A stretch of DNA of 15,915 nt, taken from assembly GCA_028684915.1 (NCBI GenBank), contig JAQUEZ010000138.1, forward strand, positions 1 to 15,915. The letters are read 5' to 3'. Each line of letters begins with the position of its first letter. Position 1 is the first letter of the stretch. Shown here in pieces: positions 1-6,601 of this stretch. The notes under the pieces were generated by a model. It had not been told where the DNA came from, ran no database searches, and saw only the letters and a list, made by a program, of their open reading frames with translations. The position numbers were made by a program, and so were the translations under genes. This DNA is from Desulfobulbus sp. Lineage in GTDB: Bacteria; Desulfobacterota; Desulfobulbia; Desulfobulbales; Desulfobulbaceae.

Positions 1-1
1 G

Positions 2-145
2 GATGCGCCATATGAAAAAGGTGTCAAGGTTTGCGGTGACGAAAAAACAGCACTTGAACAACGACTGCGACGGTCACCCGCTCTACGCTGGTGGGATATA
101 ACAATCTCCCCTAAAACGGTATATTTGCAATTTCTATATCCCTGA
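2..145 (+). CDS. 3' end of an unknown protein gene (partial)
   Basis: The frame is open from the first full codon of the window to a TGA at 143-145, giving the last 47 residues of a protein that begins outside the window. The tail is rich in Lys, Arg and Trp (for example ALRWWDITISPKTVYLQF) and looks like ordinary coding sequence, but I recognise no family. It lies about 150 bp upstream of the truncated KaiC-like gene, with no obvious terminator between them. A 47-codon open frame can arise by chance, so this is a moderate-confidence call. Confidence 0.4.
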   Translation, partial: DAPYEKGVKVCGDEKTALEQRLRRSPALRWWDITISPKTVYLQFLYP

Positions 146-295
146 GCCCAATCAGGCGCCCCACCGGACTCTCTAAGCGCGTTGCTGAACCTCCCAAAGC
201 GTCTCACCAGGCACACTTCCTGACAATACAAACCCAGCACCTCGGCACCGTGCCTCAAGGCTCCACCAATCCCCTAAAACCGACAAGCGTCCCCC

Positions 296-538
296 ATGGA
301 TCAACTAAAAAAGAAACGCGTTTCCTCCGGCATCGATCAACTCGACAAACTGCTCGGTGATCTCTACATCGGCGATAATGTGCTCTGGTATGAAGACGCT
401 GGCAGTTTTTCCTCAGCCTTCTGCGTCCAATTTATCCGCCAGTCGCTGGCAGCCAGACAACCGGTGGTGTATGTCAGTTTTGACCGCTCCCCAAGGAGTT
501 CCGGGGACATCAAGGAGTTCCGGGGACATGATACTTAA
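296..538 (+). pseudogene. Truncated KaiC/RAD55-like RecA-superfamily ATPase
   Basis: The N-terminus SSGIDQLDKLLGDLYIGDNV matches the start of KaiC/RAD55-type ATPase domains (usually SGIPGLDELLGGGI..G). The stretch PVVYVSFDRSP at residues 56-66 matches the second strand region. The domain is normally 220 residues or more; here homology stops after about 65 residues, exactly where a tandem 19-bp repeat begins (491), and the frame then ends in repeat-derived codons at 538. The usual Walker A loop (GxxxxGKT/S) is replaced by EDAGSFSSAF, with no Gly-Lys-Thr/Ser. Either the family is a non-canonical ATP binder or this copy is already degenerate. The start ATG at 296 has no clear ribosome binding site. 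I regard it as a gene broken by the neighbouring insertion. Confidence 0.6.
492..529 (+). repeat. Tandem 19-bp repeat, REP/RAYT-associated type
   Basis: The unit caaggagttccggggacat is present twice head to tail (492-510 and 511-529), followed by gatacttaattcc. This composite (GGAaTTCCGGGGACA..ATACTTAATT) resembles, from memory, sequence found next to IS200-like Y1 (REP-associated tyrosine) transposase genes in many proteobacteria; no such transposase is in the window. The repeat sits at the breakpoint of the KaiC-like gene. A weaker relative, ggaattctagggacat, lies in the same orientation at 1259-1274 after the LysE gene. Confidence 0.5.
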
Positions 539-601
539 TTCCAACAACTACATCTTGCGGGCAAGCCGCAGATGTTTCAATTATGCATCAAGGGCTTACT
601 A

Positions 602-1228
602 ATGACATTCACCACTATCTGTCTTTACATTGTCACATGTTTTACGGTCACGGTTACCCCTGGCCCCACCATGTTGCTGGCACTCGCAAACGGGACATCT
701 CGTAGTTGGCGTGTAGCTGGTATGGGTATTCTCGGCGCTGCCCTTTCTGACCTTTTGCTTATTGGTGCAGTTTCCGTAGGGTTGGGCGCATTACTAGCTA
801 CATCTGAAGCCATATTCTCTACCGTCAAATGGGCTGGAGTAGTTTACCTCGTGTGGCTTGCGATTCAATTGTGGTTCCATCAACCTGCCACACTGGGGGC
901 GAGCATCGGTAATTCAAGTTCAACGGCAACAAAAGCATTTTCCCGAAGCCTATTGGTGTCGCTCTCGAACCCAAAGGGTTTGTTATTTTTCTCTGCTTTT
1001 CTGCCTCAATTTATAAACACTGCAGAACCCCAAGCCTTTCAATATCTAGTTCTTGCGCTCCTCACAGCAGCATTAGATATCGTCGTTATGGCCTGCTATG
1101 CTACAGGCGGTGCCCAAGCTACTAGATTTCTTACCATGAAAGGTTTGCGTAAATTGAATCGAGCATGTGCATCTGCGTTGCTATCACTTGCTCTATTTTT
1201 GGCGCTTTATCGTAGATCAAATGCATAA
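602..1228 (+). CDS. LysE/RhtB family amino-acid exporter
   Basis: This 208-residue polytopic inner-membrane protein has the LysE/RhtB signature near the N-terminus: a hydrophobic helix followed by TPGPTMLLALANG at about residues 19-31. It also has SNPKGLLFFSAFLPQFI in the middle of the protein and roughly six hydrophobic segments overall. Members export amino acids or related metabolites by proton exchange; the substrate cannot be read from sequence. I chose the ATG at 602 over the in-frame ATG at 572 because AAGGG lies 7 nt upstream and family members begin directly with the first membrane helix. The gene is visibly more A+T-rich than the backbone genes. It sits between two related GGGGACAT-type motifs inside what was the KaiC-like gene, which suggests acquisition by transfer. 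Confidence 0.88.
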   Translation: MTFTTICLYIVTCFTVTVTPGPTMLLALANGTSRSWRVAGMGILGAALSDLLLIGAVSVGLGALLATSEAIFSTVKWAGVVYLVWLAIQLWFHQPATLGASIGNSSSTATKAFSRSLLVSLSNPKGLLFFSAFLPQFINTAEPQAFQYLVLALLTAALDIVVMACYATGGAQATRFLTMKGLRKLNRACASALLSLALFLALYRRSNA

Positions 1229-1752
1229 TTGGGTACAAGGGGAATCTCTCCCCCAGCGGGAATTCTAGGGACATCTATGGTAAGTAAAGTCAAGTGAAAA
1301 ACGGAATTTTCCTGTTGTCCTCCAAGAGATATTCAGCCCTTACCACCTTCTCGCTCCATTTCTACCGAGGGGGAAGCGGAGGTGAAGGACCGGTCCGAGA
1401 ATGGGCCCCGATAATGCTCGTCGGAGGACTGGTCGTTTGACCGTAGCGGATCGTAAGGGTTGTTTCATTCCCTTGTGACTTTGTTTCAACCTGCCGCAAC
1501 TCGACCTTTTTCTTCTCTTGCAAAGGGTCAGCGTTGATCAACGCGATCAGACATCCATTTGCTGCACTTGAGGTCCGATACAGATTGTGTTACCCCGTAT
1601 CTGCCATGACCTCCGCAGAAGATTGAGTTTGGGTCAACCCACCGGCCTCGAAACACCATAATCGTTGCATTGCGAGATCCGCATGCATAATCCCCAGACG
1701 GCGAGGACCGGCGGGAAGATCGTTATTTCAGCAGAAAGTATGTTTTTTGTTC
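1229..1752. other. Gene-poor stretch of rearranged DNA
   Basis: No convincing gene is visible. The start (1259-1274) carries the second GGGGACAT-like motif. On the minus strand a stop-to-stop frame runs from 1589 to a TAG at 1362-1364 (75 codons, containing NGCLIALINADPLQEKKKVE) with no ATG, GTG or TTG near its beginning. On the plus strand a GTG-initiated frame of 48 codons runs 1294-1440. Neither matches a family I recognise and they overlap each other. The right part probably includes sequence lying downstream of the IS110 transposase stop codon (1753) within the old insertion sequence. Confidence 0.4.
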
Positions 1753-2067
1753 TCAGGCCGCTTTCTTTTCTTTGCGAAGCACGAAGTCGGTCTGTGATTT
1801 GTCGACCGCCATCATGTAAACGACCAGCCTCCTGGCAACAGCAAACGTTGCCCTGTTCCTGTTTCCTTTTTTTAATTCCCGTTCCCGTACCGCAGCTAGT
1901 TGCGGATTCCAGAACTGGGCAATCTTGGCGGCCTCAACAAGCATGGTTTGAAGATGTTTGTTGTGCTTCTTGGAAATCGGTCCTCGTTGTTCCTTGCCAA
2001 CTGATTCCCGTTGCGCACTGCACAGGCCGCAGTAACTGATAACCTTTCGAATGGAGCCGAACCTCAA
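1753..2067 (-). pseudogene. IS110-family transposase, C-terminal fragment
   Basis: The protein contains VISYCGLCSAQRESVGKEQR, then ISKKHNKHLQTMLVEAAKIA, NPQLAAVRERELKKGNRNRA and ARRLVVYMMAVDKS. This is the conserved C-terminal Transposase_20 (IS116/IS110/IS902) region that carries part of the serine-type active-site domain. A complete IS110 transposase is about 330-420 residues with an N-terminal RuvC-like DEDD domain; that part is absent, and homology begins only at about residue 7, near 2050. The frame start is a TTG in flanking DNA and is not a genuine start. The fragment abuts the hsdR remnant, so a deletion or recombination has joined the two. It cannot transpose on its own. Confidence 0.8.
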
Positions 2068-2078
2068 TCCTCAAAGGG

Positions 2079-2309
2079 TTGACGATCAAGGACGACTTCA
2101 CCTACCCGGAGGACAAGCTGCTAAACTACGCCAAGGCGGTGAAAGCGGTAGTGGACGACAAAATCAAAAGCACCTACTGGAACCAGCGCGACGACATCAA
2201 GGCCGAATTTAAGGTTGGGCTGATTCTGGTATTGGCAGAACACGGCTATCCGCCGGTTGACCGGGATAAGGTGTATAAGGAGATTTTTGAACAGGATGAG
2301 AATTTCTAG
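2079..2309 (+). pseudogene. hsdR: C-terminal remnant of type I restriction subunit HsdR
   Basis: About 76 residues (DDFTYPEDKLLNYAKAVKAV, then DDIKAEFKVGLILVLAEHGY, then PPVDRDKVYKEIFEQDENF) resemble the extreme C-terminus of type I restriction-modification HsdR proteins, which are normally about 1000 residues. The motor and nuclease domains are missing. The frame stays open back to about 2043, where it runs into the IS110 fragment, so the gene was cut there. The nominal start is a TTG (2079) and probably not used. No hsdM or hsdS is in the window. The assignment is from memory of the family's tail; the truncation is direct from the sequence. Confidence 0.55.
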
Positions 2310-2387
2310 AAGTACCAGGAAAAACGATGATCATTGGCACAGTTCCAGATCAGTCACCCCCTCAACTTATCCCCAATAAGGAATCTA

Positions 2388-3077
2388 ATGCGCCACGCTG
2401 AACATCATAAGCTTCAACGATCCGGTTGGTTACGCGCTGCTGTGTTAGGGGCCAATGATGGCATCCTCTCCACGGCCTGCCTGATCGTTGGCATTGCCGC
2501 CGCTCATGCGAGCAAAGAAAGCATTCTTTTAGCGGGTACTGCTGGCTTGGTTGCGGGTGCAATGTCCATGGCTGCCGGCGAGTATGTTTCGGTCAAATCC
2601 CAACAGGATACAGAGAATGCAGACCTTACAATGGAAGCGGAAGCACTGGAAAATAATCGAGAAGAGGAGGAGCAGGAATTAGCAGCCATCTACCAAGACC
2701 GTGGCCTTGAGCAATCGCTTGCTCAGGAGGTTGCCCGCCAACTCATGCAGCACGACGCTTTGGCAGCCCATGCCCGTGATGAGATAGGGATCACCGATGA
2801 ACTGCAAGCACAACCGCTGCAGGCTGCGTTCTTTTCAGCAATTGCTTTCTCCTGTGGCGCAGCGTTCCCGCTTCTCATCTCAATTATGGCACCGATCACA
2901 TCGCTTCTGTTTATTGTGCCTCTTGCGACGATTGGTTTGCTCGGCATATTAGGAGCCATTGCGGCCGCAACAGGAGGCGCTTCGTTAATTCGGGGAGCTG
3001 CTCGAGTTTGCTTCTGGGGAACGCTAGCGATGGTTGTGACTTCCGCCGTCGGTAAAGTTTTTGGTATCGCTGGCTGA
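2388..3077 (+). CDS. VIT1/CCC1-family membrane transporter
   Basis: This 229-residue membrane protein has the family signatures LGANDGILSTACLIVGIAAA at about residues 19-38, AGLVAGAMSMAAGEYVSVKS at about 52-71 and ELAAIYQDRGLEQ in the acidic cytoplasmic region. Three C-terminal hydrophobic segments follow. VIT1/CCC1 proteins move Fe(II) or Mn(II) out of the cytosol, and the acidic, Glu-rich stretch (MEAEALENNREEEEQEL) fits the metal-binding domain. I chose ATG 2388 because AAGGA lies 5 nt upstream and the protein then begins at the usual RHxExHxxxxxGWLR; the longer frame from a TTG at 2334 has no such support. It stands alone, with a strong terminator about 200 bp downstream. A role in iron or manganese homeostasis is inferred from family. 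Confidence 0.88.
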   Translation: MRHAEHHKLQRSGWLRAAVLGANDGILSTACLIVGIAAAHASKESILLAGTAGLVAGAMSMAAGEYVSVKSQQDTENADLTMEAEALENNREEEEQELAAIYQDRGLEQSLAQEVARQLMQHDALAAHARDEIGITDELQAQPLQAAFFSAIAFSCGAAFPLLISIMAPITSLLFIVPLATIGLLGILGAIAAATGGASLIRGAARVCFWGTLAMVVTSAVGKVFGIAG

Positions 3078-3084
3078 GGAGAGG

Positions 3085-3127
3085 AAAAACGCTGCGACGC
3101 AGGAGATTGATTATTTTACGACGTCAT
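3085..3127 (+). repeat. Stem-loop dispersed repeat, right half only
   Basis: The first 21 bases (aaaaacgctgcgacgcagga plus g) are identical to 10007-10027, and similarity continues through the right arm (ttattttacgacgtcat here, agtttttatgacgccat there). The left arm that would complete the hairpin is absent; the VIT-family stop codon lies only 8 bp to the left. The core CTGCGACGCAG is itself a palindrome around a central A. Confidence 0.6.
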
Positions 3128-3279
3128 TAGTGTTGGCGCGGCCGGAATGGAGTGCTTATCTTACAAAACAAGAGGATAGGTTGCCCTCTTCACAAGAGCT
3201 GCTTACTGACGATATTTGATCGAACAAATAAATTTAGCTTCGAGTCATCTGATCGGACGAAAAAGTGATCTTGTGGCAT

Positions 3280-3332
3280 ACTCGCCCCACCGGAACCCCT
3301 CTCCTTTTCCGGCATGGAGCGAGTTTTTTTTT
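3280..3332 (+). terminator. Rho-independent terminator
   Basis: ACTCGC (3280-3285) pairs with GCGAGT (3319-3324), and inside it CCGGA pairs with TCCGG. The hairpin is followed at once by a run of nine T residues (3324-3332). It reads on the plus strand and most likely ends the transcript of the VIT-family gene. On the minus strand there is no T run after the hairpin, so it should not serve the convergent PCu(A)C gene. Confidence 0.8.
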
Positions 3333-3428
3333 GCCTGTAAGATTGATGCCTCTTTTGTGGGGATGACCGCTATAACCGGCTAAATCACGTCACTCCGCCA
3401 CTCCCTTTCCGAAACTACTCCTAAACCC

Positions 3429-3875
3429 TCATTCTCGCATGACCGGTGCGCCCTTCTTCACTGCTGCGGTTACCGCCAGGTTCTCGCCCGTATCAAAATG
3501 GAGTTCGATCTGCACCTGATCGCCAACCCGTAGTTTTGCCTGCGGGTCAACGAGCATCAGGTGATAGCCTCCAGGCTGCAAAACCACGGAATTGCCCGGC
3601 GCGATCTCCAGACTTCCCACGGCCATCATGTGCATCATCCCCTTGTGCATCATACTCTGGTGGACTTCGACCGTGGCAAAGGCACTGCAATCAGCCCTTT
3701 TAAGTCGAACAACACTTTTACCGGTATTGCTGATCACCATATAGGCGGCCAAGGCCTTGGCCGATGGCGGAGCCTCACGAACCCAGGCATCGCGCACCTG
3801 AATCTCACTGGCCCAGGAAGCGTATCCTGAAAGCAAAAAAGCTAAGGCCCCAAACCAAATCATTCGTTTTATCAT
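3429..3875 (-). CDS. Periplasmic copper chaperone PCu(A)C
   Basis: This 148-residue exported protein has the exact PCu(A)C copper motif H-x10-M-x21-H-x-M: His72, Met83, His105 and Met107, counting from the ATG at 3875. A signal peptide covers about residues 1-22 (MIKRMIWFGALAFLLSGYAS). Family members hold Cu(I) in the periplasm and deliver it, with Sco, to the CuA centre of cytochrome oxidase subunit II. The frame extends to a TTG at 3899 whose last two bases overlap the TGA of the Sco gene, but that start has no ribosome binding site. The ATG has GGGG about 9-12 nt upstream and gives a normal signal peptide. Position directly behind Sco implies co-transcription. A Met/His-rich loop (HQSMMHKGMMHMM) may bind additional copper. 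Confidence 0.88.
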   Translation of the reverse strand: MIKRMIWFGALAFLLSGYASWASEIQVRDAWVREAPPSAKALAAYMVISNTGKSVVRLKRADCSAFATVEVHQSMMHKGMMHMMAVGSLEIAPGNSVVLQPGGYHLMLVDPQAKLRVGDQVQIELHFDTGENLAVTAAVKKGAPVMRE

Positions 3876-3895
3876 CGTCCGCAATCCCCGCAAAA

Positions 3896-4576
3896 TCAAA
3901 GCAATTTATGGTATATCGACGCAATGGTTGAGGCCGTAAACGGCGGAATCAACATCAACGCCATCTCCCCTTCAGGATTGATAAACAGCAACTCCGCCGA
4001 GTGGACCACCGCATATTTTTCCGATGGCGGGCGATTGAGCACCCCCTTATAGATGGTTTTCCCGGTGGGGTCGGCATAGGCGTAGTAGAGACCGATCCCG
4101 CTGACGAGATGGGATATTTCCTGGGGCGTACCAGTAAGACCGACAAATTCAGGCCGATAAAAGGGGACGTAATCGGCCAGGATTTGCGGCGTATCGCGGA
4201 AGGGGTCCACGCTGAGAAAAACAAAGGTTGGCGGCGTATTTTTCTTCCCCGATGCATCCAGTTTGTCGTAAAAATCGGCCACAATGGCCAAGCCAAGTGG
4301 GCAGACATCTGGACAGTAGGTAAAGCCGATTAGCGCCAGGGTCCAATGCCCCTGGAGATTTTGCCTGGTAAAGGGGTTTCCCTGGTGGTCGACGAGGTGA
4401 AAGGCGGGAAGCGGCAACGGCGGCGCAAACATTCGCCCCTGGCGGGGATCGATCTGTAACGGTGCGTTCAGCAGACCGGCAAGACGAAGCAAAAGGGCTG
4501 CAACAAAAAGCCCAATGCCAAGCAGAACAAAAACCGTGGGTCTCAACCTGATATTTCTGGTTGTGGGCTCAGTCAT
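3896..4576 (-). CDS. Sco1/SenC family copper-binding protein
   Basis: This 226-residue protein has one N-terminal membrane anchor (about residues 14-36) and a periplasmic thioredoxin-fold domain. The copper ligands are visible: CPDVCP (Cys88 and Cys92) and the distal His192 in VVHSAEL, together with FLSVDPFRDTP. Sco proteins metallate or reduce the CuA site of cytochrome c oxidase. The ATG at 4576 has GAGAGG 5 nt upstream; the in-frame GTG at 4582 would overlap that site. The PCu(A)C gene follows immediately, and a copper-delivery pair of this kind is common. No oxidase subunit is in the window. The 3D-domain lipoprotein upstream is separated by a 104-bp gap that contains a MITE remnant. Confidence 0.9.
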   Translation of the reverse strand: MTEPTTRNIRLRPTVFVLLGIGLFVAALLLRLAGLLNAPLQIDPRQGRMFAPPLPLPAFHLVDHQGNPFTRQNLQGHWTLALIGFTYCPDVCPLGLAIVADFYDKLDASGKKNTPPTFVFLSVDPFRDTPQILADYVPFYRPEFVGLTGTPQEISHLVSGIGLYYAYADPTGKTIYKGVLNRPPSEKYAVVHSAELLFINPEGEMALMLIPPFTASTIASIYHKLL

Positions 4577-4600
4577 AGGCACCTCTCAGACAAAAAATTG

Positions 4601-4638
4601 GTACCCGATCACGGGGGAACCCCAAAGGCACCGTTTAT
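4601..4638 (+). mobile_element. Solo left end of the IS66-type MITE
   Basis: GTACCCGATCACGGGGG, then AACCCCAAAGGCACC, then a short tail match the first 38 bp of the element at 9052 almost base for base. Similarity then stops, and no right terminus can be found before 4681. This is a decayed or deleted copy. It lies between the 3D-domain lipoprotein and Sco genes, both leftward. Confidence 0.7.
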
Positions 4639-4680
4639 AAAAGTTGAGAAAAGGCCCGCTCTGTCATGACAACGTGGGAC

Positions 4681-5235
4681 CTAAGGCCGTTCGATCCGCA
4701 CCCAGGTTTTCCGCCGTCCCCATCGGCGGGCATCTTCATGAGAATCAAAGAAAAGATCTATACGAGTGGGGCCTTTGATTGCGCCACCCCGATCCTCCAC
4801 ACGTCCCCAACCGTAACCTTCCACATACATTCGCGTGCCGAAGGGGTAATACTTGGTATCTGCGGCAATGGTTCCGTCCTCCTGGAACCAGGACCAGGGG
4901 AGTATGCGGATCGGAACCATCCAGGGACGAAAGAGCGAATCCCAGGAAAAAAGACCATATTCCGGTTCCTGCGGATCGGTCCCCATGGCGGTGAGCCCCG
5001 AATAGGGTCGTCCTGCCTGGCGTCCGGCACTGACATACCGATTCCAAAAATCGAGTTTAAGATAAGTCCAGCTGCCACGCTCCCAGCTGCAACAGAGCGA
5101 GCACCCGCAGTAAGCGGTGGTTTCCATCATCCTGCCCACAGGTTGCCTGGCGCAACCACCCATCAGCAGAAGCGATCCCCACAACACAAGGCAGCAGATC
5201 GATGCCAGCCAGGGGGGAAGGGGTCGTTTTTTCAT
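4681..5235 (-). CDS. 3D-domain (MltA/YabE-like) exported lipoprotein
   Basis: This 184-residue protein begins with a positively charged signal sequence and a lipobox-like LLMGGC (Cys28), so it is probably a lipoprotein. A cysteine cluster CGCSLCC (residues 43-49) follows. The C-terminal part (about 118-182) is a 3D domain with its conserved aspartates: IAADT (Asp126), VEDRGGAIKG (Asp148) and RIDLFFDS (Asp160, Asp164). This double-psi beta-barrel is the catalytic fold of MltA lytic transglycosylases and of resuscitation-factor-like proteins, so cell-wall cleavage is likely but not shown. The length fits short stand-alone 3D proteins rather than MltA (about 365). A TATGAT hexamer at 5259-5264 (minus strand) could be a -10 box, without a good -35. 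Confidence 0.8.
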   Translation of the reverse strand: MKKRPLPPWLASICCLVLWGSLLLMGGCARQPVGRMMETTAYCGCSLCCSWERGSWTYLKLDFWNRYVSAGRQAGRPYSGLTAMGTDPQEPEYGLFSWDSLFRPWMVPIRILPWSWFQEDGTIAADTKYYPFGTRMYVEGYGWGRVEDRGGAIKGPTRIDLFFDSHEDARRWGRRKTWVRIERP

Positions 5236-5531
5236 AACCTATTCACACCATTGTCAGTATCATATAGAGCTTTTATCAATCGCCTCTTGGTAACCATTTA
5301 ACAAGACAAGAGAAAACAGAACAAGTTTTTTTCCTTTCAATGTGCAACGACCGGCTGCCGAATCCGGATGTGCGCAGGCAGATGCACCGAGTGACGAAAT
5401 ATGATTGCAGGGATCCCCATCTGCCATTACCCTTGCAAGTCGCGGGGTTGGAACGCCTTCTGGGCTTTTGCATGCCACTCCGGTAAGAACTGCCAAGTAA
5501 CCTTCGAATCTGCAGGCACCAGAGACCAATA
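5236..5531. promoter_or_regulatory. Divergent intergenic region, structured leader before GGEEF gene
   Basis: This gap must hold the promoters of the leftward lipoprotein and the rightward diguanylate cyclase. GGCAGATG (5377-5384) and CATCTGCC (5418-5425) are an exact 8-bp inverted repeat with a 33-nt loop. Nearby are G- and C-rich blocks (ccggctgccgaatccgg, cgcggggttgg, actccggta). It could be a structured 5' leader, but it does not match a riboswitch I can name. No gene is visible. Confidence 0.3.
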
Positions 5532-6551
5532 ATGACCAATACCCCTCGACTTCTCGACAAACTCGTCAGCATGACGGCGCTCCATGACGTTGAACTTATG
5601 GAGTTCAGCCTCTTGAAAACTCTTGAGGAATTTATCAAGCCCCAGGAGCTGTTGATTTTGAAATTGGACCGCAACGGCCAGCCGTATTATCAGTTACGCC
5701 TGCGTCAGGAAAGTTATGAGATCACTGTCGATCAAATTTCCATTGGCGAGGAAATATTGGCGGCCATCGACGTGGTTCGCAACACCAACCGACCGTTCAG
5801 CCGACAGCTTGACCCAAACCGGATACTGACGATCTGGCACCTCATGCAGTTGAAATCCGTGGAGGTCATTCTGGTCTCCATTACCTTGCAGCCCCTCAGC
5901 AAACTGGATTCGTATTTGGTGAATGGGCTTTTGGGGGTCTACCGTAATTTTTTCACGGTCCTTACCGAGGCCCAGCACGACCAGCTGACCGGACTGGCTA
6001 ATCGCAAAACCTTTGATGACCTCATCAATAAAATTCACTCCCAGCGACCCCCAGTTACCGACCAAGTCGCCATCGAGCGACGTCAGGAGTCCGACAGTTC
6101 TCCCTACTGGCTGGGCATGGCTGATCTGGATCATTTCAAGCGGATCAATGACACGTGGGGGCATCTGTATGGCGACGAAGTCCTGCTCCTGACCGCACAA
6201 CTCATGCAAGGCCACTTCCGCGAACACGACCACCTGTTTCGCTTCGGTGGCGAAGAGTTCGTGATTATCCTCCGCGCGGCCAATCAGGAGCTAGCCAACC
6301 AGGCTTTTGAACGATTCCGCATGTCCATCGAACAGCATATCTTCCCTCAGGTCGGACAGGTGACTGTCAGTATCGGCGTTACCCAGATGGATCCCAACCT
6401 CTTTTCCGCCACCCTGCTCGACCATGCCGACAAAGCGCTCTATTGTGCCAAAGGACATGGCCGCAATCAGGTCTGTTTCTATGACACTCTGGTGGAAAGC
6501 GGAGAAATTCTTGAACCAGAAATCGTGACCGGCACCATTGATTTTTTTTGA
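5532..6551 (+). CDS. GGEEF-domain diguanylate cyclase
   Basis: This 339-residue protein has a C-terminal GGDEF domain (about 145-325). Visible features are DQLTGLANRKTF (150-161), the metal ligand region ADLDHFKRIND (Asp198), the catalytic GGEEF at 239-243 and the inhibitory I-site R-E-H-D (Arg230 to Asp233) exactly five residues before it. It should therefore make c-di-GMP from two GTP and be product-inhibited. Residues 1-144 have no membrane segment and no domain I can name; this part presumably senses a cytoplasmic signal. A loop of about 20 residues (172-191) is inserted before the metal-binding strand. No strong ribosome binding site precedes ATG 5532. The DUF1653 gene follows after about 50 bp in the same direction. 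Confidence 0.92.
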   Translation: MTNTPRLLDKLVSMTALHDVELMEFSLLKTLEEFIKPQELLILKLDRNGQPYYQLRLRQESYEITVDQISIGEEILAAIDVVRNTNRPFSRQLDPNRILTIWHLMQLKSVEVILVSITLQPLSKLDSYLVNGLLGVYRNFFTVLTEAQHDQLTGLANRKTFDDLINKIHSQRPPVTDQVAIERRQESDSSPYWLGMADLDHFKRINDTWGHLYGDEVLLLTAQLMQGHFREHDHLFRFGGEEFVIILRAANQELANQAFERFRMSIEQHIFPQVGQVTVSIGVTQMDPNLFSATLLDHADKALYCAKGHGRNQVCFYDTLVESGEILEPEIVTGTIDFF

Positions 6552-6601
6552 GACCGGTTATCCAACCGAGCATACCAACAAGTAGCAGGAGCCCTGTTTC
6601 C

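Larger units (their letters stand above)
3078..3428. other. Intergenic region with repeat half-copy and terminator
   Basis: Eight bases after the VIT-family stop codon lies a half copy of the stem-loop repeat (3085-3127). From 3085 an open frame runs 44 codons to a TGA at 3217-3219 (PEWSAYLTKQEDRLPSSQEL) without a good start codon, so I do not call it as a gene. A terminator occupies 3280-3332. Between 3333 and 3428, downstream of both convergent genes, I see nothing. Confidence 0.5.

Noticed and set aside
1665..2039. A 124-codon plus-strand open frame over the IS110 fragment.
   Set aside because: It is antisense to clear IS110 transposase sequence, is rich in Cys and Ser, and looks like a shadow.
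3085..3219. A 44-codon open frame after the VIT-family gene.
   Set aside because: It has no suitable start codon, begins within the dispersed repeat and shows no recognisable homology.
4666..5301. A 211-codon plus-strand open frame opposite the 3D-domain lipoprotein gene.
   Set aside because: The minus frame has a signal peptide, a lipobox-like site and a recognised domain; the plus frame is low-complexity, Pro/Gly-rich and matches nothing.
5430..5520. Possible c-di-GMP (GEMM) riboswitch before the GGEEF gene, prompted by cgcggggttgg and actccggta.
   Set aside because: The diagnostic GEMM core (GGACGCAAAGCC-like loop and the tetraloop receptor order) is absent, and the similar-looking blocks are in the wrong order.
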